From: Alphaproteobacteria bacterium MarineAlpha12_Bin1
GTDB lineage: Bacteria; Pseudomonadota; Alphaproteobacteria; UBA6615
Length of the DNA: 64,000 bases
Assembly (NCBI GenBank): GCA_002937505.1
Contig: PTJY01000001.1
Span: 1 to 64,000 of the forward strand
Direction of reading: 5' to 3'
Of this stretch, positions 42,973-52,204 are shown piece after piece. The stretch's first letter is position 1. The number at the start of each line of letters is the position of its first letter. The position numbers and the translations under genes are program-made. Under the pieces are notes generated by a model that was given only the letters and a program-made list of their open reading frames with translations, did not search any database and was not told where the DNA came from.

Positions 42973-43986
42973 TTAACGTTTGGAAAGAGAAAAAAACAGA
43001 GATGCTGCTGAGTGCAAAGGACTGGACATGCCTTGAACTTTCATTTTTTCTTCTTTCAACCAGTTAAGCGCGGGGTGCAATTTACGAAAAGAATCTAAGT
43101 TACTAAACATTGCCTCAACAATTTTCTTAACTTTAACATCTGATACGTCTTTTCGAGTAACCAAAACCGGCCCTACCCCGAAACTCGGAACAGCACTATT
43201 TATTCCTTTATACACATCTGACGGTATTATTGCTTCTTGATAGAAAACTTTATTTTCCAGTAATGCTTTAATCTCAGGACCTTTTATAGGCAAAAACGAT
43301 ACCGAACATTTATTTGTCAGATTTATTAAAGTAGAGGAAGGACTTCCTGTTGCATAAACGGCAGCGTCAATTCGATTATTACAGAGCGCAGATGATTGCT
43401 CTTCTACACTCATCTCATGAATTTCATTAAAGCTGGTAAACGACCAGCCCATAATACTCATAAGTTCTTCCATCATTGCTCGAGCAGCACTATTAGGCTG
43501 GCCAATACTTATATTCAAACCTTTTAGGTCATCGAGGCTTTTAACGCCTTCTCCATTTCTGACTGCTATAATCAGTGGCTCTGTGTAAAAAGAAACGACT
43601 GTTCTTAAATCTTCAAAAGGGGTTGGATCTTTAAAAAAGCCAGCTCCTTTAAAAGCCCAATATTGCCAGTCCGATTGGACTATAGCAAAGTCCACCTTTT
43701 TTTCTCTCAGCAGTTCAATGCTTTCTAGTGAACCAGACCCAGGAACGACAGCACATATTTGCTGAGTTTTCTGACGTAAGCTATTTAATGAATGGCAAAT
43801 TGCTCCTGAAATCGGGAAGTAAACTCCCAAAATATTACCAGATGAAATAATAACTGGCGTAACTTCATTTGCTTGCCCTGTTTTTATAGGGCTCAGAATT
43901 CCTGCTATAATAGAAAGGACGAATACAATAGAAATTAGATTCAATCGTGTGTTAAGAAAAATGAATTTTGTTGTTCCCTCTTTCAT
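42973..43986 (-). CDS. TAXI-family TRAP transporter solute-binding protein (orphan)
   Basis: 337 residues. N-terminal signal/anchor LISIVFVLSIIAGIL, then TAXI-type binding-protein marks: GVYFPISGAICHSLNSLR, AVVPGSGSLESIELLREKKV, DFAIVQSDWQYWAF, VKSLDDLKGLNISIGQPNSA. TAXI proteins are soluble or tethered ligand catchers for TRAP transporters that import glutamate-like or dicarboxylate compounds. No dctQ/dctM-type membrane gene is adjacent, so it must work with distant subunits. It is bounded by tRNA-Pro and the divergent apt gene. Confidence 0.88.
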   Translation of the reverse strand: MKEGTTKFIFLNTRLNLISIVFVLSIIAGILSPIKTGQANEVTPVIISSGNILGVYFPISGAICHSLNSLRQKTQQICAVVPGSGSLESIELLREKKVDFAIVQSDWQYWAFKGAGFFKDPTPFEDLRTVVSFYTEPLIIAVRNGEGVKSLDDLKGLNISIGQPNSAARAMMEELMSIMGWSFTSFNEIHEMSVEEQSSALCNNRIDAAVYATGSPSSTLINLTNKCSVSFLPIKGPEIKALLENKVFYQEAIIPSDVYKGINSAVPSFGVGPVLVTRKDVSDVKVKKIVEAMFSNLDSFRKLHPALNWLKEEKMKVQGMSSPLHSAASLFFSLSKR

Positions 43987-44107
43987 TGTATAAATCTTTC
44001 AACTTTAAACGACACTAGCTATTAATTTTCTATCATTTAGCGCTTTAATCGATATATCTTTAACATGCAACAAGGTCAGAGCCATAAAATGGAATAATTT
44101 AGTAAAT

Positions 44108-44629
44108 ATGGATTTACTTCAACATATCAGAACTATAAAAGATCACCCTGAACCGGGGATCCTTTTCTATGACATTTCAACTTTACTAGGCCATCCTAAA
44201 GCTTGGAAACACACAATTAGTACCCTGGCTAAAAAAATAAAAAAATATGACATAAATAAAATCATAGGCATCGAAAGTAGGGGATTTTTAGTTGCGTCTC
44301 CACTGGCCATTGAGCTTGAACTCCCTCTTGTTATGGTTCGCAAAAAGGGAAAGTTACCTGGCTCAACAGTCTCTCAGAACTACGATCTTGAATATGGTTT
44401 TGATATTTTGGAGATGCAAACTGACGCAGTGTCAAAAGGCGACAGTGTAATAGTTGTCGATGATGTTTTGGCTACAGGCGGCACAGCTGTTGCTACTACA
44501 AAATTATTGCGTAGGATGGGTGCAAATGTCATTTGTGCAGCATTCATAATCGAATTGAGTGATCTTGGAGGTCGAGATAGATTAGGTTTACCATTTATTT
44601 CATTGCTAAATATAGAGACAGATCTCTAA
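44108..44629 (+). CDS. apt: Adenine phosphoribosyltransferase
   Basis: Salvages adenine to AMP with PRPP. 173 residues, the standard Apt size. The start MDLLQHIRTIKDHPEPGILF and DISTLLGHP are family hallmarks, as are GIESRGFLVASPLA and the PRPP loop VIVVDDVLATGGTAVATT (about 116-133). The stop overlaps the end of the convergent DenD-like gene by four bases. The ribosome-binding site is weak. The identification is strong. Confidence 0.95.
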   Translation: MDLLQHIRTIKDHPEPGILFYDISTLLGHPKAWKHTISTLAKKIKKYDINKIIGIESRGFLVASPLAIELELPLVMVRKKGKLPGSTVSQNYDLEYGFDILEMQTDAVSKGDSVIVVDDVLATGGTAVATTKLLRRMGANVICAAFIIELSDLGGRDRLGLPFISLLNIETDL

Positions 44630-45612
44630 GAAATAATATTTCCATCCAGCTCATCTTCTATGAAACTACGGACAACCTCTTCAATAGACTCATCTGCTTC
44701 AAAACCTAGTTCTCTGCCAATTATACCGTTAGCAAACCAAGGCCAACTATCTACCATACGCTGAATTTCGCTGTCGGGTTTCCATAAAATACGATCAGCT
44801 ATCTTTGCACCAGCAATATCCTTAAGAGCTAACACCATCTCACCAATAGAAGGCGAAATACCGTTCATCATCACCCCTCTTCTAAACCCTAAATGATCAG
44901 ATTCTGCGTTATGGACATCTATAAAAGCTTGAACTGCTCGTCTGGGAGATAAAATTAACATTCGTGTTTCAGGGCTAACAGGACAAATAGCCTCAGATCC
45001 TTGCAACGGTTCTCGGAGTATAGAACTGGCAAAACCTGACGCAGCCCTATTTGGTTTACCAGGTCTGACAACTATTGTCGGCAACCTCAGACTTCGCCCG
45101 TCAAAAAACCCCTTTCGAGTGTAGTCGTTTAACATGATCTCACCAATTGCTTTCTGAGCACCATAAGAGCTTTGAGGCAATAGTGGGGTATCGTCAACTA
45201 TTTCGCGAAAACCCCCATAAACAGCCAATGAACTTGTGAATATAACACGAGGGGTCGCATCAACTTTTTTGCATGCTTCAAAAAGGTTTCTTGTTCCATC
45301 CAAATTCACATTATAGCCCAAATCAAAATCTTCTTCAGCGCCACCACTTACCACTGCAGCAAAATGAAAAATTGAATCTATATTATCATCAATCAGTTTA
45401 TCTAAAACTTTGGTGTCACATATGTCTTCCCTAATAGTTTCAACTCTCGGGTCGGCAGGCATCGGTTCTACTGGTTCATAAGCATCGACAAGAATCAACC
45501 GATCTATCGGCTCTTTATCTCCAGAGCGCCCAACTAACTCGCTGTTAGCTAAAAGCCTTAACGCCAAGCGCCGGCCTAACATTCCAGTACCTCCAGTTAT
45601 AATAACTTTCAT
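44626..45612 (-). CDS. NAD-dependent epimerase/dehydratase family protein, D-erythronate dehydrogenase-like
   Basis: 328 residues of the extended-SDR class. Start MKVIITGGTGMLGRRLALRL with the TGGTGMLG cofactor loop, FTSSLAVYGG (catalytic Ser), SYGAQKAIGE (the YxxxK pair; about 145-154), then VVRPGKPNRAASGFASSILR, which closely resembles DenD, D-erythronate dehydrogenase. The start is the ATG after GAGGAAAATA, not a TTG 12 bases upstream. It is translated toward apt and follows the aminotransferase gene by 17 bases, so the two are probably one operon. DenD assignment is plausible but unproven. Confidence 0.82.
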   Translation of the reverse strand: MKVIITGGTGMLGRRLALRLLANSELVGRSGDKEPIDRLILVDAYEPVEPMPADPRVETIREDICDTKVLDKLIDDNIDSIFHFAAVVSGGAEEDFDLGYNVNLDGTRNLFEACKKVDATPRVIFTSSLAVYGGFREIVDDTPLLPQSSYGAQKAIGEIMLNDYTRKGFFDGRSLRLPTIVVRPGKPNRAASGFASSILREPLQGSEAICPVSPETRMLILSPRRAVQAFIDVHNAESDHLGFRRGVMMNGISPSIGEMVLALKDIAGAKIADRILWKPDSEIQRMVDSWPWFANGIIGRELGFEADESIEEVVRSFIEDELDGNIIS

Positions 45613-45629
45613 TATTTTCCTCAAAAAAA

Positions 45630-46808
45630 TTATGATAATGCTGGTTCAATTCGATCTAAGGCCAGCGATAAAAGATCCATTTCTGAGGCAAAACAAAGAC
45701 GAAGCCACCCCTCTCCTGCCTCACCAAATGCCCTACCAGGAGCTAGTCCAACACCTGTTGTTTCAATTAATTGTTTAGAATATTCAAGACTATCGACCAT
45801 ACCGTCGACAGCAAAGAAAGCATAAAAGGCCGCTTCGGGACATGACAATTGAACCCTTGGCATAGCTTGGAGTCTTTGAAACACTAAGTCACGTTTCTGT
45901 CTGTAGCCTTCAACCATTTGAGTTACAAACCTTTCACCTTCCTTTATTGCAGTCAGACCTGCATGCTGAACAAAAGTGGTAGGCGAAGCTATATTGAACT
46001 CGTTAAGAACTGAGAAAATATCTCCAAGAACAGAAGGATGAGTTAACCAACCTAGTCGCCAACCAGTCATAGACCAAGTCTTAGAAAAACTATTGATAAC
46101 AATTAATGGATCATCTGCAAGTGAAATATCAAGAAATGAAGGTGCTCTTGGCTGCTCATAGGCAAGCCTAATATAGACTTCATCGGCAACCACATATATC
46201 CCTCTTTTTTTACACTCGTCTAACAAAATGCGTTGTTCGGAAGACTTCATTACCCATCCTGTAGGATTTCCAGGAGAGTTTACAAAAACTGCCCTTGTTC
46301 GTTCATCGCAAAGATCAAATAAAGCATCAATATCGAGTTGCCAGAGACCATTTTCATCAGGTTTTAGAGCGACTTGACGCGCCTCTCCACCCATCACCTG
46401 AACGGTCTGGCAGCAGTTTGGCCAGACAGGACCAACTATTACCATATTGTCGCCGTCGTCTATTAATGCTTGGGAAACAAGCATTATTGCATTCATTCCT
46501 GAGGCTGTTACTGTCAGGCGATCAACACCAATTATCCGGGAATGTAAATCACTTACATAGGTAGATAAGGCTTCACGTAGTGAGGGAACACCTCTGTTCT
46601 GGGCATAAAAAACCTGGTCTCCCTCCAATGCATCAAAGGCGGCTTGTTTAATAAAATCGGGAGTAGCTTCATTAGGTTCGCCAAACCATAATGGGATTAC
46701 GTCGTCCCTTCCAATGTTTAGCTCAGCAACTTCTCTAATCAAAGAGCCCTCAAGAGTCTCAATTGCTCTCCTGATTTGTATATCTTCGAAAATATTATTA
46801 TTCTTCAT
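45630..46808 (-). CDS. Pyridoxal-phosphate aminotransferase, class I/II
   Basis: 392 residues, AspC/AlaT-like fold-type I. Recognisable marks: NIGRDDVIPLWFGEPNEATP, YAQNRGVPSLREALSTYVSD, NSPGNPTGWVM (substrate/PLP region), VADEVYIRLAYE, and the PLP-lysine motif NSFSKTWSMTGWRLGW (Lys about 240). It transfers amino groups between an amino acid and a 2-oxo acid; specificity cannot be read. It is followed on the same strand by the DenD-like gene 17 bases later. Confidence 0.9.
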   Translation of the reverse strand: MKNNNIFEDIQIRRAIETLEGSLIREVAELNIGRDDVIPLWFGEPNEATPDFIKQAAFDALEGDQVFYAQNRGVPSLREALSTYVSDLHSRIIGVDRLTVTASGMNAIMLVSQALIDDGDNMVIVGPVWPNCCQTVQVMGGEARQVALKPDENGLWQLDIDALFDLCDERTRAVFVNSPGNPTGWVMKSSEQRILLDECKKRGIYVVADEVYIRLAYEQPRAPSFLDISLADDPLIVINSFSKTWSMTGWRLGWLTHPSVLGDIFSVLNEFNIASPTTFVQHAGLTAIKEGERFVTQMVEGYRQKRDLVFQRLQAMPRVQLSCPEAAFYAFFAVDGMVDSLEYSKQLIETTGVGLAPGRAFGEAGEGWLRLCFASEMDLLSLALDRIEPALS

Positions 46809-46922
46809 TTATCTTCCCAAAGCCTAAAACTATTTTAACCATGGAATTGCCCACGGGAAAATGATCATATTATTATCAAAACTAATAAAAGAAAGAGTTT
46901 AATTAACCTCATTGGAAGCAAA

Positions 46923-47339
46923 ATGAAAAAATTATTACCTCGCGAATTAAAGGAAGGACTTAATGGACACCTAAACTTTCTTCTTACTGGATGGGAAGAA
47001 GGTTACGCCGAAATTAGGGTAAACTTAACAGACATGCATAGAAATAGGCAGGGCGGAGTCCATGGGGGCACCATGACTTCTCTTATCGATGCTGCTACGG
47101 GTTTTTGTGGGATTTATGAACCTGATCCTGATAAACGCAGAGGAAATGTAACTGTTTCCCTAACAACAAATTTTGTTGGTCGTCCCAAGGGAATGACATT
47201 AATCTGTAAAGCAAAAGTTGTTAAGGCAGGTAGAAAAATTTATTTTTCTTCTGCAGAAGTAAGAGACGAATACAATAATTTAATAGCCACAGCTGATGCT
47301 GTATACGCATATACGGACATAAATGCTCAACGTAGATAG
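46923..47339 (+). CDS. PaaI-family hotdog thioesterase
   Basis: 138 residues, one hotdog domain. The motif RNRQGGVHGGTMTSLIDAAT (about 40-59) gives the helix with the His/Gly and Asp of PaaI/YdiI-type thioesterases, followed by VSLTTNFVGRPKG and VKAGRKIYFSSAEVRD. It hydrolyses acyl-CoA thioesters, typically aromatic or medium-chain ones. GGAAGC precedes the ATG. It sits alone between divergent and same-strand neighbours, and the specificity is undetermined. Confidence 0.86.
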   Translation: MKKLLPRELKEGLNGHLNFLLTGWEEGYAEIRVNLTDMHRNRQGGVHGGTMTSLIDAATGFCGIYEPDPDKRRGNVTVSLTTNFVGRPKGMTLICKAKVVKAGRKIYFSSAEVRDEYNNLIATADAVYAYTDINAQRR

Positions 47340-47436
47340 ATAAAAATTAAATTTTATTAATAATGAACAAACTTGAATTTCTTGTGGTTTTTATATGATA
47401 GGCCAATAAGTATATATATTCTAAAAGAGGACTAAA

Positions 47437-48504
47437 ATGACAGACCAACATACCAAAGATCACTTAATTAGTCGCTTGCCGAGATTGATAGGATCTGGCG
47501 TTGATTATAATGACGCGATTAACGTAATCAATAATATGAAAGAGGTGTCCGATTGGTCTAAAGGTTGGGAAGAAACAGGTCGTCAACATGAAAATCGTGC
47601 AGAAATAGCCTTAAAATCTGGGAATGTAGAAACCGCTGGAGAGGCATATTTTCGGGCCGCTATATCATTTCATACTGGTCAAGCTGGAAATGTTGAAAAC
47701 CCTTCTGAAAAATTACGCGTCCAAACGCTCCAACGTGAAGCTTATCTGAAGGCTATGCCATATTTACAACCACCTAGTGAGCGTATCTCCATAACTTTTG
47801 AAGACATTGAGTTTCCAGGCAATCTTAGGCTCCCATTAAATTTTAATAGCAACCCACTACCCTGTGTGCTTTTAAATGCTGGTGCTGATTCCACTAAAGA
47901 AGAGTTTTTTACATTGGAGAATGAGTATCTGCGAAGGGGTTTAGCTACCTGTGCCTATGATGGACCAGGACAGGGTATGACATGGCAACAAATGAAACTA
48001 AGACCTGATTTTGAATCTCCTGTAGGCGCGGTTCTTGATTATCTAGAAACTAGACCCGAGCTTGACAAAAATAAATTCGGCATTTGGGGGCGCAGTATGG
48101 GTGGATATGCGGCTCCTAGAGTGGCAGCCCATGATAAACGCATAAAGGCTTGCATTGCTCTTGGAGGTTATTTTGACATGTTCACGTTTTGGGATAATTC
48201 CTCAGATGCACTTCTTGATATACTGGAATTTTCTTTTGGTGCTAAAAGTCGTTCGGAAGCGAGAGAAATATCACATGATTTTACTTTGATTGGATCTGCT
48301 GAAAAAATTAGTTGTCCAGTCTTGGTTGTTCATAGTGACAAAGATGACGTTTGTCCCTTGAGTGAGGCCGAGAGAACTGCAGCAACAATCGGTGAAAGCG
48401 CAGAGCTAATAGTTTATAAGGGAGGTAATCACTGTTGTGATAATATGCCTGCTTTGGTCAGGCCCATGATGGCTGATTGGATGGCGAATAAACTATTAAA
48501 TTAG
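47437..48504 (+). CDS. Alpha/beta hydrolase (2,6-dihydroxypseudooxynicotine hydrolase/FrsA-like)
   Basis: 355 residues: an N-terminal helical cap (about residues 1-110) followed by the alpha/beta-hydrolase core. The nucleophile elbow is GIWGRSMGGYAAP (Ser about 219), the acid is in VVHSDKDDVCP (about 299-309) and the His in YKGGNHCCDN (about 330). The layout with a long N-terminal cap and AYDGPGQG oxyanion region resembles C-C bond hydrolases such as 2,6-DHPON hydrolase and EstA/FrsA-like esterases. A C-C hydrolase would fit an aromatic catabolic setting, but the substrate is unknown. AGAGGA lies before the ATG. Confidence 0.85.
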   Translation: MTDQHTKDHLISRLPRLIGSGVDYNDAINVINNMKEVSDWSKGWEETGRQHENRAEIALKSGNVETAGEAYFRAAISFHTGQAGNVENPSEKLRVQTLQREAYLKAMPYLQPPSERISITFEDIEFPGNLRLPLNFNSNPLPCVLLNAGADSTKEEFFTLENEYLRRGLATCAYDGPGQGMTWQQMKLRPDFESPVGAVLDYLETRPELDKNKFGIWGRSMGGYAAPRVAAHDKRIKACIALGGYFDMFTFWDNSSDALLDILEFSFGAKSRSEAREISHDFTLIGSAEKISCPVLVVHSDKDDVCPLSEAERTAATIGESAELIVYKGGNHCCDNMPALVRPMMADWMANKLLN

Positions 48505-48518
48505 TTTACCTATCTGTT

Positions 48519-49118
48519 TTATGGGCAAGTGATCTGAGCAATCCAATATTCTCCTGTGCCCTTATCACCCCAAACAGTAACGGTTACTTTCTCCTCCAGC
48601 CTCAATTGATCCTTATAGGCGCACGCCACCTCGTAAGCTATTTTTGGAGCCTTTTCTTTATTTATTAGTTCCGCTAACGATATTGATAAATGATCTGTAC
48701 CCTTAATGGATATTTCATATAGATCACCCCGCGCGATTGCCCAGTCAATGAACTTATTTTCGGCTTTTCCAAAGGCAGGAAGGAGAAAGTTCTTGGGTAG
48801 CCATATATAAGCCCTATGGACCCAAACCTCCTGTGCTAAGTTCCCTTTATGTGTTTTTTTGACCGAAAGGCTATTATCAGGCCTATGTATTTTAACCCAC
48901 CTACCAATACGGTCTATAGCTGTTATTTTCTGCCCCTTCAGCAATTTTCCAACTATTTGATATCCTTCTCCAGGACCACTACGTACATTGAGTCTTTTAG
49001 CCAAGACATGACCCTCCCATACCCTGGCAAAGCTTTTTTGAGACGATAAATCAATACTTGAGATCAATATAAATAAAAGGAAAATATAAAAAATCATATT
49101 TTTTTGAAAAAATACCAT
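48519..49118 (-). CDS. Exported or membrane-anchored SH3-domain protein
   Basis: 199 residues. The N-terminus MIFYIFLLFILISS is a signal peptide or anchor. A bacterial SH3 domain follows (KRLNVRSGPGEGYQIVGKLL, then RIGRWVKIHRP; about residues 40-100), the type found in envelope and cell-wall-binding proteins. The second half, beginning near KNFLLPAFGKAENKF, is a conserved region without a name I know, ending in AQITCP with Cys. I chose the ATG with GGAA upstream; a TTG 54 bases further out lacks support. Likely periplasmic; its role is unknown. Confidence 0.72.
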   Translation of the reverse strand: MVFFQKNMIFYIFLLFILISSIDLSSQKSFARVWEGHVLAKRLNVRSGPGEGYQIVGKLLKGQKITAIDRIGRWVKIHRPDNSLSVKKTHKGNLAQEVWVHRAYIWLPKNFLLPAFGKAENKFIDWAIARGDLYEISIKGTDHLSISLAELINKEKAPKIAYEVACAYKDQLRLEEKVTVTVWGDKGTGEYWIAQITCP

Positions 49119-49236
49119 AGAATTTTCCAGATTTAGTTTTAATGAATTCAAACTAGTTCTAATATCACGCAAAAACGACTCTACTTATTTTCTTATAGTA
49201 TTATTTATATTCACCTCCTGAAAGAGGAATTGGGAC

Positions 49237-49941
49237 ATGTCCAGACCTAAAGAGCTTACTCATACTAACGAGGCTTCGCGTTTAGCAGCCACTCGCGCAG
49301 CTGAAATCTTAATTGATATCGAGGCTGTAAATTTCCGGCCCAATAATCCCTATACTTTCACATCTGGTCGAAAAAGCCCAAGCTATATTGACTGCAGACG
49401 AATAATCTCTTTCCCTGAAGAACGAAAAGAACTTACTAACTTAGCTGTAGAGTTGCTTAAACGTGAATCACAATTAGATAAGATCGACATAGTTGCTGGA
49501 GGAGAAACTGCAGGTATCCCTTTTTCAGCGTGGATTGCAGAAGAATTGAGAAAACCCATGATTTATGTTCGGAAGCAACCTAAAGGATTCGCCCGGATGG
49601 CACAGATTGAAGGAAATCTGCCAGAACGAGCCCGTGTTCTTCTTGTAGAGGATCTAACAACCGATGGGGGTAGCAAAGTAAAATTTATTAAGGCGCTACG
49701 AGACGCTGGAGCTATAGTTTCTGATACTTATGTAGTTTTTCATTACGGCATATTCTCCCAAAGCACAGAAACTATGAATAAACTTGGGGTAAGACTTCAT
49801 GCCCTAGCAACTTGGTGGGATGTTTTAGAAGTAGCACGAGATAGACAGTTATATGAGCCTGATGAGCTCGATATAGTAGAATCGTACCTAGAAGATCCTG
49901 AGAAATGGAATTCTGAACAAGAAAAAAATCATGAATTTTAA
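49237..49941 (+). CDS. pyrE: Orotate phosphoribosyltransferase
   Basis: Converts orotate and PRPP to orotidine 5'-phosphate in pyrimidine synthesis. 234 residues, the longer alphaproteobacterial form. Visible: RPNNPYTFTSGRKSPSYIDC, VAGGETAGIPFSAWIAEEL, RKQPKGFARMAQIEG, and the PRPP loop VLLVEDLTTDGGSK (about 135-148). Ribosome-binding site GAGGAATTGGG. It stands alone and divergent from the SH3 protein. Identification is strong. Confidence 0.94.
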   Translation: MSRPKELTHTNEASRLAATRAAEILIDIEAVNFRPNNPYTFTSGRKSPSYIDCRRIISFPEERKELTNLAVELLKRESQLDKIDIVAGGETAGIPFSAWIAEELRKPMIYVRKQPKGFARMAQIEGNLPERARVLLVEDLTTDGGSKVKFIKALRDAGAIVSDTYVVFHYGIFSQSTETMNKLGVRLHALATWWDVLEVARDRQLYEPDELDIVESYLEDPEKWNSEQEKNHEF

Positions 49942-50076
49942 AGATAAAACTGAATTGAGAGGTTTCTTAACATTAAATAAAAGAATTTATAACGACAAAT
50001 ACTCACTACTGGCTTAATATCACCATATGACTAATAATTAATATTCTATGAAAAGCTAACACTGTCGGAGAAAAAG

Positions 50077-51150
50077 ATGCTGTATAAATGTGCTCCTCAC
50101 GCCCCCGCTACTGATCACGGCCACACGCAAACCATAAAAAACGGAAACAAACATTTGACCGTAGATATACACTGTCATGTGCATGTTCCCGAGTGCGACA
50201 CTATGGTTGAAGGCAAGTGGAAAATAGAGCAAATGCCCGTTATACACTTTGCAAACGATTTAACCCGTGAATTGAATATTGAACAAAACGATATTCTGAT
50301 GCCTAAGCTCACAGACCCTGAACTACGTATCAAAGACATGGATTCATGTGGTGTAGACATACAGGCAATATCTCCCTCTCCATTCCATTACTCATATTGG
50401 GCAGATCCAGAACTTGGTAGAGACGTGTCCGTCGTTGCAAATGATACAGTTGGTGAGCTGGGGGCAAAGTATCCCGATCGATTTTCTCCAATGTGTACCG
50501 TCCCATTACAGCATCCAGAAATGGCAATTGCTGAACTCGAACGCTGTCATAAAGAACACAACATGCGGGGAGTGGAAATAGGCACTAATGTCGAGGGAGA
50601 AGAATTAACAAGAGCTGGTTTAGAAAAATTTTTTGCAAAGGTGGAAGAACTCGACATGATGATTTTTATGCACCCTATAGGAACCACTGAAGGGTCACGA
50701 ATGAAAGATCATTATTTCACAAACTTAATAGGCCATCCATTGGAATCGTCCTTAGCCATAGGGCACTTGATTTTCGACGGTTATTTAGAACGTTTTCCTG
50801 GTTTAAAAATCTGTATTGCACACGGTGGAGGATATCTACCAGGCTATTGGGGTAGATTTGATCATCCTTACCCCACGAGAGAAGATGTGCATGGACAATT
50901 ACCAAATCCACCATCCTTTTATTTAAAGAAACTTTATTTTGATACCGTTGTATTTACAGAACTACAGTTAAGACACCTCATAGAAGCTTGGGGTGCTGAT
51001 CACATTATGATGGGCACTGATTACCCATATGATATGGCTGAGCCAGATCCAGTTGGGCATATAAACTCTGTTGAAAACCTCTCTGAAGAAGACAAAGCCC
51101 TAGTTTGGGGAGAAAACGCTGCCCGCTTGCTTAAGCTGACTAAAAACTAG
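50077..51150 (+). CDS. ACMSD-type amidohydrolase/decarboxylase
   Basis: 357 residues of the amidohydrolase 2 family. Metal-binding DIHCHVHVPE (about residues 29-38), MHPIGTTEG (about 198), the conserved AHGGGYLPGYWGR (about 248-260) and GTDYPYDMAEP (about 313-323). Relatives include ACMSD, gamma-resorcylate decarboxylase and OMA hydrolases, all in aromatic catabolism. GGAGAAAA precedes the ATG. Possible substrates are aromatic carboxylic acids or their ring-opening products; nothing nearby pins it down. The nearest downstream gene on the other strand is a Hyi-like isomerase. Confidence 0.87.
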   Translation: MLYKCAPHAPATDHGHTQTIKNGNKHLTVDIHCHVHVPECDTMVEGKWKIEQMPVIHFANDLTRELNIEQNDILMPKLTDPELRIKDMDSCGVDIQAISPSPFHYSYWADPELGRDVSVVANDTVGELGAKYPDRFSPMCTVPLQHPEMAIAELERCHKEHNMRGVEIGTNVEGEELTRAGLEKFFAKVEELDMMIFMHPIGTTEGSRMKDHYFTNLIGHPLESSLAIGHLIFDGYLERFPGLKICIAHGGGYLPGYWGRFDHPYPTREDVHGQLPNPPSFYLKKLYFDTVVFTELQLRHLIEAWGADHIMMGTDYPYDMAEPDPVGHINSVENLSEEDKALVWGENAARLLKLTKN

Positions 51151-51190
51151 CTGGTTCTATATTTTGTAATTACTCTTTATAACAAATTGA

Positions 51191-51976
51191 CTATTTATTT
51201 ATGCCGTAAGGCCGAGCCCAATTCAGCCCTGAAAGAGTTGATCTTTCAGGGCTGTACTCTGCTCCTACCCATCCAGAATAACTAGAAGCATCTATCAGCT
51301 GAAGTAGATATGGATAATTTATTTCGCCTTTGTTAGGCTCAGTTCGCCCTGGCACTCCAGCTAATTGAATATGGCCGATGTTATCAATATGAGAATTAAA
51401 GTTTATGACCAGGTTACCTTCCATAATTTGACAATGGTAAAAGTCCATTTGAACTAACACATTATCCAATCCAACATCCTTTACTATAGAATGTGCCTGA
51501 TCCTGATGAGTTAAAAAATAGCCAGGAAAATCAATTGTATTAAGTGGCTCAATTAGTACCGTAGAGTCGGCTGAAGCTGCTAATTCAGCCATCACACACA
51601 AATTACTGATAAAAATTTCTCTGCATTTGACCATATTTGCATTCTTTTCAGGAACGCCCGCGAGTACATGAACTCTGGTGCACCCAATCTCCTGCGCATA
51701 ATCTAAAGTTTTATTTATATCATCATAAAAATCACCCTCTTTTCCCTCTATTGCCCCTAAGCCTGTGTGCCCACCTGCAATTTCACCGTAGGGTGTATTA
51801 ATAAGGACACATTCTACATCAAATTCATCCAGCTTAGACTTTATTTCTTTTGTAGAATATTCATAGGGCGTCAAAATTTCTACACCCTTAAAGCCCACTT
51901 CAGCTGCCGCACCTATTCTGTCAATCAGGGGTAGTTCAGTGAAAAGATATGATATGTTAGCCGCTAATCGAAGCAT
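51191..51976 (-). CDS. Hydroxypyruvate isomerase family protein (Hyi/OtnI-like)
   Basis: 261 residues, TIM-barrel isomerase of the Hyi family: FTELPLIDRIGAAAEVGFKG near the start, EILTPYE, the HVLAGVP segment, LIEPLNTIDFPGYFLT and VQMDFYHCQIMEG, ending with WVGAEYSP. Typical Hyi interconverts hydroxypyruvate and tartronate semialdehyde; OtnI isomerises 2-oxotetronates. The local context gives no kinase or transporter. The DenD-like gene at 44626 and the class II aldolase at 62694 are family matches for the same tetronate route, but are not adjacent. Confidence 0.84.
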   Translation of the reverse strand: MLRLAANISYLFTELPLIDRIGAAAEVGFKGVEILTPYEYSTKEIKSKLDEFDVECVLINTPYGEIAGGHTGLGAIEGKEGDFYDDINKTLDYAQEIGCTRVHVLAGVPEKNANMVKCREIFISNLCVMAELAASADSTVLIEPLNTIDFPGYFLTHQDQAHSIVKDVGLDNVLVQMDFYHCQIMEGNLVINFNSHIDNIGHIQLAGVPGRTEPNKGEINYPYLLQLIDASSYSGWVGAEYSPERSTLSGLNWARPYGINK

Positions 51977-52204
51977 ATTAATATTGCTCTCTAGTTTTCA
52001 CATTCTGAATTTACAACTTATATATTTTACTTTTCAATTATTTAAGTGATTATAAATATCTTTTATACGCTCTAAGCACTATTCTAGTTTAAACAAATAA
52101 GAATTAATTTAGCTTTTCTATGTATAATAATAACTTTATTTGTATGTGTCTCAGCCCTCTATACAACTAGATAGTCTAATTAACGGCGTTAAGGAGAGTT
52201 TAAA

